A stretch of 38,008 bases of DNA from Fragilaria crotonensis (lineage: Eukaryota > Bacillariophyta > Fragilariophyceae > Fragilariales > Fragilariaceae): the NCBI GenBank assembly GCA_022925895.1, contig JAKSYS010000610.1, positions 1 to 38,008 of the forward strand. The letters are read 5' to 3'. The position numbers and the translations under genes are program-made. Below are positions 19,969 through 32,243 of this stretch, piece by piece. The notes beneath the pieces are model-generated. The model was not told the DNA's origin. It was given only the letters and a program-made list of their open reading frames with translations, and did no database searches. How positions within the stretch are numbered: the first letter of the stretch is position 1; the number at the start of each line of letters is the position of its first letter.

Positions 19969-22900
19969 TGTAGTCCCCTCATGGCAAGCTACTCCAGCAG
20001 ATTTTTTGACCATACGAAGCCATCGTCGTTGTGTCGCTTCAGTGCCGTCCAAGATTTTGATGAGAGATCTCTCACATAGATGTCGATCATCGAAACGCAG
20101 AAGGTGCGGGCGAGAATGATAGTGTTTGATCTCAGCAGCTTTAGCAGATCGAATGGAGATGGCGAGGGCATTTGAATCTTTTGTATGAAGCAGTTCATTT
20201 CGATGCTCCCAAGTTGCGCGAGTGTAATCATATAGACTGGCCATTACTTTCCGAAGGCGACCGTTTGCTTTGTCTGGTGCATGTGTATTGGGATTATACA
20301 AGTCAAGGGATGCAAGCTCGCGCCAATCGCGACTGAGAAAACCCCGGAGAATGTTTTCCCATCCAATTTTATTCTGTGATGCGACGGCAGCCGCGATAGG
20401 ATCTCTTAAATGAGGTGCATATTGAGACAGATCTGGTTGAAAGGGTGTGGACGAGGGATTCGCCGTCCAGTGTTCAATCCCTTCGGTAAGGCAGTACCAG
20501 AACGGGTGTGGATCGTCCTTAGTGAGGCTTTCTTTTCGGAATTGACGCCAGCCTTTAAGCCGACCCTGGTTTGCGGAGCAGCACATAAGGTGACGTTGGT
20601 TTTCATCGGTTTTGTTGCAGCATGGGCAGAGTGCCAACACAGGATCCTTAATCAGAGCCTGTTGCAGTCGTCGAACGCCCAAGGGTTGCTGATCATGAAC
20701 ATATTTCATATGGGAGATTTGTCGTGATGGTCGGAGTCTGCGAAAATGAAGCTCGAACAACGGGAAGTCCACTTTTTCCCAAGTAGAATCATCCCATTTC
20801 CTCCTTTGTTGAATATACTGGCGGAGGTGATAGCCATTCACATGGAACCGAATACTCGAGTCGTACTGACTTGTCAATCGTCGCCCGTTGATACTGATCG
20901 ATATCCTTTGATCCTGTTGGTGGTCGACATTTTCACTGGATTGAAACCGTCCATTTTTGCGATGCTGAGTCGCCAAATGATCCGCCATGATGTTGAGTTG
21001 TGCCGACGAGGAGAGTTTCTCTACGTCCCCATTGTCGTCCTGATGAGCTTTAATCCACTTGATCCGAACCTTCTTCCCCAATTCTTTGTAATACTTCCCT
21101 ATAATGGAAAGTACGTCGGAGTCTGGTGGCTGACGTCCTCGTTTGAGATGACCCCATTTTAAGTACTTGCGAACACGAGAAATGGCAGCCTTGCTGTCAA
21201 CCAACCAACGAAAGCGACACCTGTATTTCATCTTCGACACTTTGGAGAATAGGACCAAAGACAATAAGGAGGACGCGTATCCCCAGAGTTCACTTCTCGT
21301 TGATGAGGCGGTGTCCCGAGATCCATCGACCGGCCCCGAACATTGAAGGGCGACGTGCAGTTTTCTCGCAATGACCCACCCAAAAGTGCCCAGGCTTCCC
21401 TGAAGTCCGCCATCGGATGCAATGGTAACCGTTTTCTTGGAATTAAAAAAAGCTACGAATGATTGTCGATCTGGAAGAACCTCTTGGAGCGACTCAACCA
21501 TCCGTCGTTCAGTCCTTGGGAGTTGCCTGATCAAGGCGGGAAGAGTAGAAGAGATCGGAGAGACCGATGAGTCTTCTACTCCTTGATCCTGTGGCGGAGG
21601 CATAGTCGGAGCTGTGACCCAGAAGGGAGCGTATCGGAGATAGGATGATTTAATGAACTTGTTCCACAGGCGTCGTTGAGGTGCGCTCGGGAGTAGTTGA
21701 CGCGGCCACAGAGAACATTCCTTCCAGTCGCGTGGGCGTTGTCCATCGAGAAATGACAGGTTGATTCTGTTTGGGTAATCTCCGTCAGTCATGTCAGCCA
21801 GAGAATAGACTTGGAGATAGATGCGAACAAGATTTAGGTCTCGTTGTTGAATCGGAGTGTACCGACTCAAGTGGGATGGTTGCATGATCTGGTAGTCGCC
21901 TCTGCGGAGCGGTTGATGACCACCTTGAGTAAGCTTGATAGTCAGGTTGTGTTTAGACAGGTATTGGCGAACCGAGGTGACCCATGTGGGTGTCAGGTAC
22001 GGAATATAGAGATTTGGTTTCTCTAGAAGAGGCTCTGGGATGCCTGCTTCCCGTTGTGAATATTGGAGATTTGTTACAATGAGCTTTCCTGCCGGAGAGT
22101 CGGAGAACACAGAATCACGCATGAATTTGATTGCCTCAATCCCTGCTTCGGTTTGGACATCATACAGATCAAGTCCGCCAAAAAGTTTTGGTCCATGTCT
22201 AATTGCCGTGGGAAGGTGACTGCTGACGTTCAGTTTCTGAAGGAGAGATGCCATAAGATTGGTGTGAATAGTCTTCAGAGATTCTTCGTCCGCAGCAATA
22301 GCTGCAAGAGAATATCGCATTGTCGGCACGTATATAGTTTGATGGAACAGCAGAGCATCAGTGACTTTAATTCGCGGAGATTTCAACCGTACTGCAAATG
22401 TATCGGCACGTGTCTTGAGCACTTTTATGTGTTCCGAAAAATCCCCGATGGGAGACATGAAAACTCCAAGAAGCCGAGGGGCATCTTCCAGATCCATACG
22501 TCGGATAATGGTTTCCTCAGTCGATGTTCCTTGGCGAAGCTTAACATCTGGATCTGAATCAAGGCGTTTACGAATCATAGGACGTCCGCATTTCCAATCC
22601 CATGAGAGAACATACCATGAACATTTCTTAAGATTCAAAGCGCCACCGGACAAATGGAGAATGTGTTCCCAAGTTTGAGATATTTCTTGAAGCCGATTAA
22701 TAAGGCTTTCGAAATCGCAGGAGCCGGAACTGTCTGTAAATCCGATTGCGGTGTCATCAACAAATGCATCAACCACCCTGGAGTTTGTAATGGAACCATC
22801 CGGAGAGACAAATGTCATTCGCTCAGGAATCAGACGTTCAAAGGTGTTTAGCATGATCACTATGAGAAAGCCAAGCCGCCGGAGATGCGCCACTGCCTTG

Positions 22901-25723
22901 CCCTGTACCGAAGAGAGGCTCGAACGCCGTACCACTGTAATTGTTTTCCGACACACCGTGGACAGTCTTCACCGTATAGTGCATCAGGCGGAGAACGTCT
23001 GCATGGGTTTGAACTGATTGCTCCGGCATGCCACATCGTCTCGCCGCAAGCATGGCCAACGCTACAATAATGCGATCGTAACACGCACTGGCGTCATTGT
23101 CGAATCTTGCCAGATTATGTTTGAGGACCATACACAGATCTGTAGTGAGTTGAAGAAGCATGACCGGTTCGATCGCCATACGACCCGGACGTGAACCGTA
23201 TTGTCCATCATTTAGGAGGTTGAGCTTATCGGCACGACGTATAAGGCGGTGACCCCATTGTAGTTTTAGAAAGAAATTATAATCCGCCTCGAAAAGATGG
23301 ATGATACGGAGTCGATGGATCTTCGGTTGACCTTTATCTTTCTCTATCAAGACATTCGTCGCTTGACACCAACGAGTAACCGCTATGCCCCTTGATGTCA
23401 CGATGTGAAGAAACCAAGTGAGACATTGGAGGAGTTCAGGATCTTGAACAATTGCCTTGTAGTGGCCGAGGTGGCGTTTGGAGGGCGAGGTAGAGGTTCC
23501 TTCCGACCATGACTTAAAGCCCTTTTCCACATCAGTTGTCGTAATTTCCGTTGGTATTGGCTCCGTATCCAGGACTTCCTGAGGAATACTGAAGGAGGCC
23601 AGAAATTCCTTTAGAGCGAGATCGTCGCCATACCATTCAGGAGGTACTACACCCATAAGGACGTCTTTTGCCGCAGGAGAGAGACTCGTGAACGTAAGAG
23701 CATCGAAAATGACCCCACTGCCACAGGGTGACTCTGCCGCTGCTCGAAACGATTCCCTATTGTAGGAAAGAAGATGTTTTTCCATATCGGCTCTATCAAT
23801 GATTGTGTCCCACGCCATCTCGCGCGGCGTTGTCTGGTGAATCATGTTGTACACTTCCAAAGATTCGGAAGTTTGTTGCTGATCCACATATCGTGGAATT
23901 AGAATCTTGTCAAGAGGAGTGAAGTCAGAAGGCTTCACTATTCGTCAAGGGATTTGTGAATACGGCGTTGATTTTCCGCGAGAATGGTGCGTTGAAGAAT
24001 CTTCAGCTTTCTTTTAGAGGATTTCCTTGTATCCGGGTTGTCGTCATCCTCATAAAAGAGCAAGAGATCATGATATGATTGATGTCGATGATCCGTGGCA
24101 TTTCTTTGGCACTTCCGGAAATCCTTGAGGCGGCCGTGAAATGTTTGCTGATCTCTTCCCGCGTCAATACATTGCATCGAAGAGGAGTGCGAATGTGGCG
24201 TCCTTAGCTTGAATTTGACTCGTCCATCTGTCGAAAGTACGTCCCCAGTTTTCTGAAAAGTCGAATTCCCGAAGTCGAAGTCGCCAATATTGCCTGATGA
24301 TAGCCCTGTTGCGTAGTAATGGTGACCATGCGTATGCTTTGTCGGAGACCGACTGGAGAGATTTTTCCGCTGCCATCATCGCGCGTCCCTGATCTAGATC
24401 CCATTTTCCAGGCGCTCACGAAGCTCAGGAAGAGGTATCTCTTGATGTGTTTCAAAGAGCTCCTTCATGCGATCAAACATTCGGTGCTGAGTATAATACT
24501 CTTTCATGTTGGTATGATATTGTTCAACGTGCTCTGGATTACCAGCTAGCAGCGATCGTTTGTCCAGCGTCTGATGGGACGGTGGTTCATAATTCGGATC
24601 GAAAATGGAGGGAAGATCAATGTCGACATAGAGGCCTCGGTGGTCGGATTGAGGACCTCATTATACGAGAGTGTACCAGAGCGTGTGTTACCGCTTGCAA
24701 TCCGTTCCGTGCCCAGGATGTAGTCAATCCGACGACTCTTTGCGCCTATGTATGTTGATGGCGCTGGGTCCCGAGAATGTAGATCAAAAGCTCGAGCTTC
24801 TGAACGAAGTCTTGAAGTATGTATCCTGATGCAATTCAGAGTTTGCATCGAGCATGAGAATAACCGAATGTGTCTCATTTCCCTGAGGGTATTGATAAAG
24901 TTCCAAATCGTGGAAAAGAGGCGCCGCGGGTATGGATTGGGAATACCCTTTGATTTATAATACTCATACTCCCGGACGAAGGTACTACCAAGAGGAAGAC
25001 TTTATAGACCCGCTGCAGGCCCGGTAGGCCGTAATAATACTGAGTTGAGCTGATGCCTTGCCCTGGAATGTCAAACCGCTCCACCGACCGAGTCCAGATG
25101 GATCTTGAATTGCATCGCCAGATGAGAACGATGCAGATTTACCCGTGGCCATCGTGATACTGCCGCCAGCTTGGAACGAATCTCTTTCATTGCACTTGTC
25201 CACCTCCGCGGATGGTGAGCCATGGCATATGCGATGCTGTCGAAATTGTTTTCGCGACATGTTTTGGAAATCCATTCGTAGGTGGGTATGATTCCAACAT
25301 GTATTGGTTTCTGCAAGACCAAAATGTCGACTTGATATGCTGCCATGCAGGCCATATAGTACCCATAATCTTCTCCAGAGGACGTGTGAGTCAGACCTTT
25401 CACATTTTGAAAGAATAGACGTGTGCTTTCCGGTCGTTTTTGAATGATTGGGTCACCATATGGGATCTCCGGAAATTCATCACTGGGGCGGAGGCGAGTT
25501 TGCCTTTTCGGTCGAACTGGAGGTAGAAGTAGAATGCACGAGACTGGAATGCGCGGAATATCCTCCGATAATGGAATGGTGCGATAGGTGCTTGGGCGTC
25601 CGGTGTTCTCATCAGGGATATCGATGTGGTGATGAGTCGGCCGCCGAGGGTCTGACAGATGGATGCGCCTTCCTTCCTGTTGTGAAAAAACATGAGAAAG
25701 GTTTGGTTGTACATTTGTCGCCA

Positions 25724-25727
25724 TCAT
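25724..25727 (-). promoter_or_regulatory. ATGA stop/start overlap of ORF1 and ORF2
   Basis: On the minus strand the ORF1 stop TGA (25726-25724) overlaps the ORF2 start ATG (25727-25725). Some LINEs, such as SART1, use overlapping stop/start codons for coupled translation of ORF2. The same use here is inferred. Confidence 0.6.
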
Positions 25728-28709
25728 CCATTAGTGCCCCCGTCTGGAGATGTGGTGTCGCCCGATTCTTGTGCGTCGGACAGTGTGTATTGATCTTCCA
25801 GATCGGGCATGGCTAAGTTGTGAAGAGTAGTAGTGTCGTCGGTCTCCATTTCTGACCCGTGTGGGGACAGCGTTGGATGCTCCATTTCAAGTTGAAACGG
25901 CGGAGGAGGTATCGGCTCTGGGACCGGATAGATAGGTGGAGTAGATCCAAATGACGAGGATGACGCATCATCTTCGATGTTACATGAGTCCAGATGCATT
26001 GGATCCTCTACGGCATCCGGCATAGATCGTTTCAGGGTCTTTTTGGGTGGAGGCTTCTCGTGTTGTGAGCCACTGGAGCTTGAGGCCACGGAACGGTTTC
26101 CCTCATATTGAGTGTCCTGCTTAGGAAATACGCCGATTATCGCCGCGCAGTCAACTGGATGTTCAGTTATCACTGCAAGTGGTGAAGAGGGGAGAGCACG
26201 TTCATGGTTTAAGCCATTCTGGTGTTGCGTCGGACGCGTGATGTTTTGCATCATCTCCATCATCTGAGACATTTGAGATTGTACAGCTGTGAGAGCATTA
26301 TTTGTGTCCAGATGGTATTGCATTGATTGGACGGCCTTTGCTTCGAGATTGTCCAGGCGTGGGTCCAGCTGTTTAAGTTTGGTGTCGATGTCAAGAAGTT
26401 GTGATTGGGTGGTTTTAAAATCCTGATTGCGTTGAGCCAGAACACTTTTTAATTGACGCTCCAGGTCCTGATAAGCCTCATCTTTGCAAGAAAAAGCAAT
26501 CGAGGCAACCGATGGTGTCATGGATGCGTCCTCCTGTGGGTTCTTCGCTGCCTTTTGATTCTTTCGCCTAGGTGTCTTTTTCTTTCTATTCTTAGGAGGA
26601 ATTTCTGGGTCTGATTCACTATCGGAGGACTGTGACAGATTTGATGTGACCGATGCAGTTGCCTGAGATGGAACAGGTTTCCGGTTGTCAGTTATGGTCC
26701 CTCCCTGTCGAACTGCAGGTGGTGCACGCTTCCATACGTTTTCAGATGACATCATTTCAAGGGTGTCGAGAGCTTCTTGGACGGATGGATCAATGTGTAT
26801 CACACCAGGTAGTCCCAGTATAGTTTTCCTGAAACGTGCCTCTCGTTGATCCACTGGATTAAGCCGTTGTTTGTATTTGACGACTTCGGGTAAAATTGAC
26901 TCGTAGTTGTGACGAGGAACCAAAAGAGTGGCAACCTGAGCATAGCCACCATTGACAATGTCACATCGAGCGTTGAGGCCAGTACTTGGTAGTGTGAGAG
27001 AAAGCGCCCACGCGCGAGTGGATCGGACGACAACTTCCCCATTTTCGAAGAACTCCTCCCTGTCGCTGTCCAGATTTTCAATCATTGGAGCCAAAGTCAC
27101 GGTACGGAGCGATTTCATGTAGTTGTCGTGAACCGTAAAATACTTCGACATCTGGGCAGGAGAGAGGTTGCCCAACAGAAGACGTGGTAGGTAGAGTGCG
27201 CCACCATTGCCCTTGAGAAGATGCGATAACGCTTTTGACAAGGGTTCAACATGATATTCCCCACATTGGACTGCCAAGTGATGGATCAATTGGTTGGTCG
27301 GTGTCCGCTTAAGCTGAATAATATCGAAGAAAGGAGTATTTTCCGGCATCAGTGTTAGAAGACTCTTAAGATACTTAATCCTGTGAGTAAGATTTGGTGC
27401 CTTCATAAATATATCCTGCGTGGACCAAGTTACCACTCGTGCTACAGGAGTTCGATACCGTGGCCCAAACTTTGTGTTTTCGCATGGCTTGCTTCGTTTC
27501 AGATTTAGTGAGCCACTTGACAGGAGTTTTAGTAGAGAACCCAAATCGAAGAGCGAAAATGAACGTCTTCGTTGATCTGATGTACGTTATCTTGGGTGAT
27601 ATATACTCGTGAAGTAACGCCGCCGTCAAGGAAAGAGGTGATTTCCAATGGGAAAGAGAAACGTTGCCCCACGGGTAAAACGCTCCCATGTCGTTGCCTA
27701 GAAGATCATGAAGCATAGCCAATGCAGCACTTGACCATTCACCTGGGTTGTCTTGATGAGAGAGCTGTTCCGTGGGCGTCCAACGAATGGTAATACGCTG
27801 AGTGCCATCGTTGGTTTTTACCTGTTTCACCGAGGCTCGGGAATCAGGATATAGGGTTGATGTTTCCGAATATACTGATGCGTCAGTTCCCTGGTTACCG
27901 TCAGTCTGTGGTGCAGTCATTGGTGGCAGGGTCACTGGTTGAGAAGTTTTGAGTACAAGAGCTGGAGTTGTTCCTGGTTGCTTCCACGCTGGTTTAGGGT
28001 TATCGTCAGAAGTCGGCGAAGAGGGATTTTAGCGTGGGTGCTAAAGGGCAAAGACTTCTTGAGAATACCTGGGCGACGAAGAGGAGTCAGCGAAGACAAA
28101 ATCGATCGTGTCGCTTCCTTTGGTGCTGATGCCGGAGGACGAATGCGGTGTTCAGGTTCATTTAATGTCACATGTTTCTTGGCCTTTCGTGAATGTTTGT
28201 CCGTGCCAACAGTCCGCCATTCGGCGTCGTCTACAATGTCCATACTGTTCGTTGTGACGCTTTCCCACGAGGAAGTGATGGTGTTAATCTCCAAAACCGG
28301 GATCATGTACAAATAAGTATGGCTGTGCAACCTGAGTCGCCCATGCTTCAAGGAGACAAGGGATATCAATGTGGCGATCAACGAAGGACATGAAGTTGTA
28401 CCAGACAATTTTGCTCCTCTGAATCAAATTGATTGGGAGCGCCGTCCATTCCATGTCGAACTTTTCGCCGTCAATATGCGAGAAGAAACCAAGGAGAATG
28501 TATCGGTTCCATTGAAGAGGCGTGGCTGTCAATCGAAAGTGTTCGAGGAAAAAGTTTCGAGGATTTCCAATCTGATCATTTGTATCTGTTTCAATTACTT
28601 TGGTAGGCGGATCAAGCCATGTGTCTGTTCCGAAATAGAACATGGGATTATCGGGATCAGGAGAACCCGACAAGTTGGGAGCAGCCGGAGGGCCGATGAC
28701 CTCGGTCAT
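25724..28709 (-). pseudogene. LINE ORF1 (nucleic-acid-binding/gag-like), frameshifted
   Basis: The start chosen is the ATG at 28707-28709 (MTEVIGPPAAPN). Segments continue with MDIVDDAEWRTVGT and then ITIRWTPTEQLSH. The last 606-codon frame ends at 25724. That frame has a folded-looking region with WSTQDIFMKAPN and LYLPRLLLGNLSP, and a Lys/Arg-rich stretch KNRKKKTPRRKNQKAAK. A predicted coiled coil (from AYQDLERQLKSVLAQRNQ to LDNLEAKAVQ) and an acidic/proline-rich tail follow. Shifts lie near 28300, 27935 and 27480. No zinc knuckle is visible. LINE ORF1 proteins bind the element RNA, and a trimerising coiled coil is common; both are inferred here. Around 990 residues if joined, which is long. 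Confidence 0.65.
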
Positions 28710-29009
28710 GGTGGATGGAGCACGCGACAACTTTCGTGTCAAAAACGTAAATACGGACGACGGACGGTTCGTAGGTTACGAGTATGAATTTAGAAAATTG
28801 TGTCGCGTCGCTTGTTTCCAGATTTCAGTCGGATTCGGTTCGTCGTCGGTGTACGTTCATTCTGCCGCGATATGTCACAACAATTCTTGCGGACTCAGCG
28901 TGGCCACACCTATTTCCGCGAGACCTGTCAAGGGCTCCAAAGTTGGCCGTCTGTTGTGTGTGTGCTGGTGTTGTTGCTAACATTGTTTGTGTAATAGAAT
29001 GTAATCTTG
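28710..29009. other. Junction between LINE 5' region and gypsy 3' region
   Basis: These 300 bp have no gene. They must contain the LINE 5' UTR and whatever remains of the 3' untranslated region or LTR of the gypsy element. The boundary could not be placed. A GTTGTGTGTGTGCTGG run lies near 28955. Confidence 0.4.
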
Positions 29010-30337
29010 TTATTGCAGTGGTATTGTTTCTTCGATGTCACTGATGTCTAAGTTGTGTTGTTGTGCCGCTGTTTTCAACTCTTCCCATTCCTCAAATGCA
29101 ATTCTGTTTGCTTCCCGTTGGTAGTGTTTTGGGACAGCAAAATCAAATGGTCCGACCAGGGCGTTCTCGCATAAGTCAATGGTTTGTGTGTACACTTGAT
29201 ACTTGTCCGGGTGCTGTTCTTTGAGCATCGCCTCAACTTTTCCTGGTCAAATTGGTGTGATCTGTCCAAGTCTACCGTTCGGTCGTACTTGGTGTACCTC
29301 AGGCCAGTACCTACAGTTGCGTTGTTGTCGTGTCTTGCTGTTCGATTGTTCCCGGATGTAGAATCATACCGTGTACATTTCTTCGTTACGTCCTGTTGTT
29401 GAATTGTCGTCTTGTAACTTGGCTTGTACGACGTACCAGCGCGGTGTGTTTGTGGTATCGATGGTGTACTTGATAAAGAACAATTTGTCTCATGATTTTC
29501 GTATACTCTTGTACACTTTGTGTGCTTTCTCCCTGGAGGGTTGTGTTCCACCTGATGTCGTGGCTTTGTTGGCTGTACGTGTCGATGTCCGTGGTGTGAT
29601 TTGTTCCTCGTGTCGTTTGCGTTTGGTGTTCGAGTTCCGTTTCGCGCTTTTGTTCGCGTTGATTTCTTTGGTGTTGCTGCTTGCTGCTGGTTGTTCGTTT
29701 GTCGCGTCATCTGATGCGGTGTGCGTGTGCTCGTGTTCGTTCGGTGATGCTGGTTCCTGGGTCTCCATGTAATCGTCCTGGATCACCGGTTGGCTTGATT
29801 TTCTTTGCGCGTCATCATCGCCATTGTCGTCGTTCTCGTTACTGCTACTGCTGTCGTCATTGTCACTGTCATGTTTGCTGTCATCGCTGCTTAATTGAGG
29901 CATGTTGTCTATGTCTTCTTGCCACATGTTTTCAATTTTGTCGTATGCAAACGGTTGGTTGGGTTCTGCCTGTCGATATCGTCCCGGTTCGTGTAGTCCG
30001 AGTATGTTTTCGAGGGGGTTGTCCACGATGGCGTGTCTGTATGTAGCTAGTCGTGTGTTGACTCCTGTGGTTGGTCTGTGGATGACCAGTGTGGATGGTA
30101 TTTTTGTGAGCCTTGCAGCTGATTCCTTCATCATTCTTCCCCTACGGCCTGCGCCTTGTATGCCTGGTAGTCATTGGACTCGATATGTACATGGCTTGAT
30201 TTGCTCCAGCACTCTGTACGGTCCTCTTGCTTGCATCCTTGCTTTGGCTGGTCCGTTTTCCTGTGTGGTCAGTACTTGTTTTTTGATGATTACGAGGTCA
30301 CCTGGGGCAAAGGTCTTCATGTGGCGCCCCTCGTTTT
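29010..30337 (-). pseudogene. Integrase C-terminal region and extension
   Basis: It begins with HMKTFAPGDLVIIKKQVLTT and RGPYRVLEQIKPCTYRVQW, a GPY/F-type module that ends many gypsy integrases. The next frame (30134-29490) has LATYRHAIVDNPL and a long acidic tract (SDDSKHDSDNDDSSSSNEND), then a basic Thr-rich region with KRHEEQI. Further shifts lead to a terminal segment with TPRWYVVQAKLQD, PEVHQ, CENALVGPFDFAVP and EEWEEL, ending at 29010. This last segment looks folded and conserved, but I do not recognise the domain. A chromodomain-like targeting role is possible but unproven. Confidence 0.6.
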
Positions 30338-32243
30338 TTAGGTTTCGATGTGTTCTTGTCGGTCTTCGATGAGCAGTTTGAGCATTTCCTGTTGCTTGCG
30401 CCGTAGCGGGAAGGCACTGCTTATATGTTCTATCGTTTGTTGGGCTTGACTCGCGTGTTCTCTTGGTATTATGGGTTCCTGTTCGAAGTCAATGGGGAAG
30501 GGAAGTTCGCGTCCAATCGCTGCATACGATCGTACGATGTTGGTCCCATCAATTGGTGCGGAGTTCCATGCGTACACTGCAAAGATTGTTCCGAACATGA
30601 AATCTTGGAATGTTTCGCAATCTGCGGCATGTATTCGTTGTATCTTGTTGAGGTATCGGTGGAATCTTTCGCAAATAATTGCTTTGTGGTTTCCTTTGTT
30701 GACATAACGTTTGCATGACTCCTGCAAATTCACTGCCTGAGTCGATGATGACTAGTCGTGGGAGGCCGTGATTGATGAAGAATGCTGTAAACGCTGCTCG
30801 CGTCATGGTTTCCGAGTCGAGAGCGTCGACGAATGTAGCTGCCGCGTATCCTGTCATGGCATCAATGCATGTTACCACGTGTGTGCCGCTTCCTTTCTTG
30901 ACAGTTGCTGCGCGCCCAGGGTGCCGGACGTCGAGTGTTATCACATCGAATGGTTCATCGGATTTGTATGTTTGGAGTTGCTGTTGAGCGTCGTGGCTGG
31001 CAATGTTGGCTGCGTTGCAGTGGCCGCATCCTAGTGTCAACCGTCGAATATCAACCGCCATGTTTGGCCAATAGTAGCGTGCCGCAATCTTCCAGAACGT
31101 CTTCTGAAATCCTGTTTGACCGGCCATAGGCGCTACGTGTAACGCCGAAAATATTGCTTGTCGTAGCTTGGGTGGCGGAATGCGCGTTCGTAAGTGTCGT
31201 CGGTTGTTTCCTCCGTGCCCGTTGTGATATAATATTCCATCCTCTTCCTCTAACTTCCGTTGCATCCACAGCTTGTACAAGGTTGCATCTTGAATTTGGT
31301 CACGTTGGATGTCGCGTTGGTTCCGTATTGCGTCGACCAATGTATGAAGGTCCCAATCTTGTGCGGTTGCGTCTTGCCATTGTGCTGTTGTCGGGAGTGG
31401 GATTGCTGTCGTTTGTTGAAATTCATGGGCTAGCATGATTGTGAGGGCTTGTCGTAGCTCTTCATTGATACCTTCATCGTCGTGTGGTGTTGCTGGGATT
31501 TCGTTGCTTGTTTGGGTGGTCGTCCTGATTTCTGCGTTGTGCATTCCACTAATAGCTGCCGCCATGAGTTGCTTTGGTGGCGTCGTTCGCATTTGTGCTA
31601 GTGCAATTTCTGGTGGCTGTTGTCTCATACGATACCTTGTGTCTTCATCGTATCCAATCAGTTCTACCAGCTCATGTTGTCGAATGCCTTGTACTGTACT
31701 AGTGTGTTCATGGTGGTCGTTCGTTATCTCGATTGCAAACGGACTCTCGTACCATTGAATTGACGTGTCACATAGATCCGGTCCTGGGTGTTCCGTGTCG
31801 TAGCATGGCGTCCACGCTGTGACCCATTTGATGGTGGTCGTGTCTTGGCTGTTCCTTTGTATCATTGCTGAGACTTTTGGTTTGTTCGGATCCGTCTCGT
31901 TTCGTGATCGCTCCATTGCTCGTATTTCCGGGGTCGCCTTAATGTTTGGTTCGTTTTGTTCTGCCACATCGTCGATGCTATCCCTGAGTGGTGTCGCGTT
32001 GTTGTGTTGCAGGTGGAATGTGCGCAGCGTGTGGATGTTCCTCATGGCTATTATCATTGTGAACCTTGTTGCGATGGCTGCTCCGTATCTGTTGGCGTGT
32101 ACGTTTGCTCTCAATGTGTTCCATCCTCCGGTTTCCAGCAGGTCTAGAATTTGCTCGTTGATCGTTGAGTGATGTTGTCCCATCGTGACTCCTTGCGGTT
32201 GGGTTGGTGAAGATGATGATGCCATTGTTGCCGTGTCGGACAC
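30338..32243 (-). pseudogene. Integrase, zinc-binding and catalytic domains
   Basis: After a long linker, the zinc-binding region reads LHVAPMAGQTGFQKTFWK, RYYWPNM and LGCGHCN. The second His ligand is Gln (31116-31118). The catalytic core has Asp in TLDVRHPG (about 30932), Asp in IIDSGSEFAG (about 30743) and, after a shift near 30710, Glu in NHKAIICERFHRYLNK (30668-30670). Between the zinc region and core the spacing is normal for the family. The last frame stops at 30338. It would insert element cDNA into the genome. Confidence 0.8.

Larger units (their letters stand above)
19930..25727 (-). pseudogene. LINE ORF2: endonuclease, reverse transcriptase, RNase H
   Basis: It starts at the ATG at 25725-25727. 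Endonuclease: FFQNVKGLTH, LAETNTCW (Glu 25309-25311), RRIDYILGTERI and SDHRGLYVDID (His 24640-24642). RT: motif A FDNDASACYDRI, motif B GTGQGSGASP, and FVDD (about 22764-22753). RNase H in the last long frame (22956-19930): Asp in TIASDGG (residue 515), Glu in STRSELWG (556), Asp in WLVDSKAA (587) and Asp in NIMADHLA (659). A CPCC-x8-H-x2-CC motif follows at 777-793. The protein ends in QTTITSFFARKP. Frameshifts lie near 25310, 25000, 24870, 24640, 24410, 24180, 23940 and 22860. The 1008-codon C-terminal frame is uninterrupted. All catalytic residues seen are intact, so inactivity is not proven. Confidence 0.8.
19930..28709 (-). mobile_element. LINE-type retrotransposon with APE endonuclease, RT and RNase H
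   Basis: The two-ORF organisation on the minus strand is ORF1 (28709-25724), then ORF2 (25727-19930), overlapping by ATGA. The coding span is about 8.8 kb, large for a LINE. The domain order of APE endonuclease, RT, RNase H and a Cys/His motif is that of the I/R1/Tad/Ambal-like groups. The clade was not determined. The outer ends lie in 19487-19929 and 28710-29009. No flanking duplication was recognised. Confidence 0.8.

Noticed and set aside
29371-31758. Many plus-strand frames opposite the gypsy element
   Set aside because: They are Cys/Val/Leu/Ser-rich shadows of the integrase and C-terminal region, whose motifs are clear on the minus strand.
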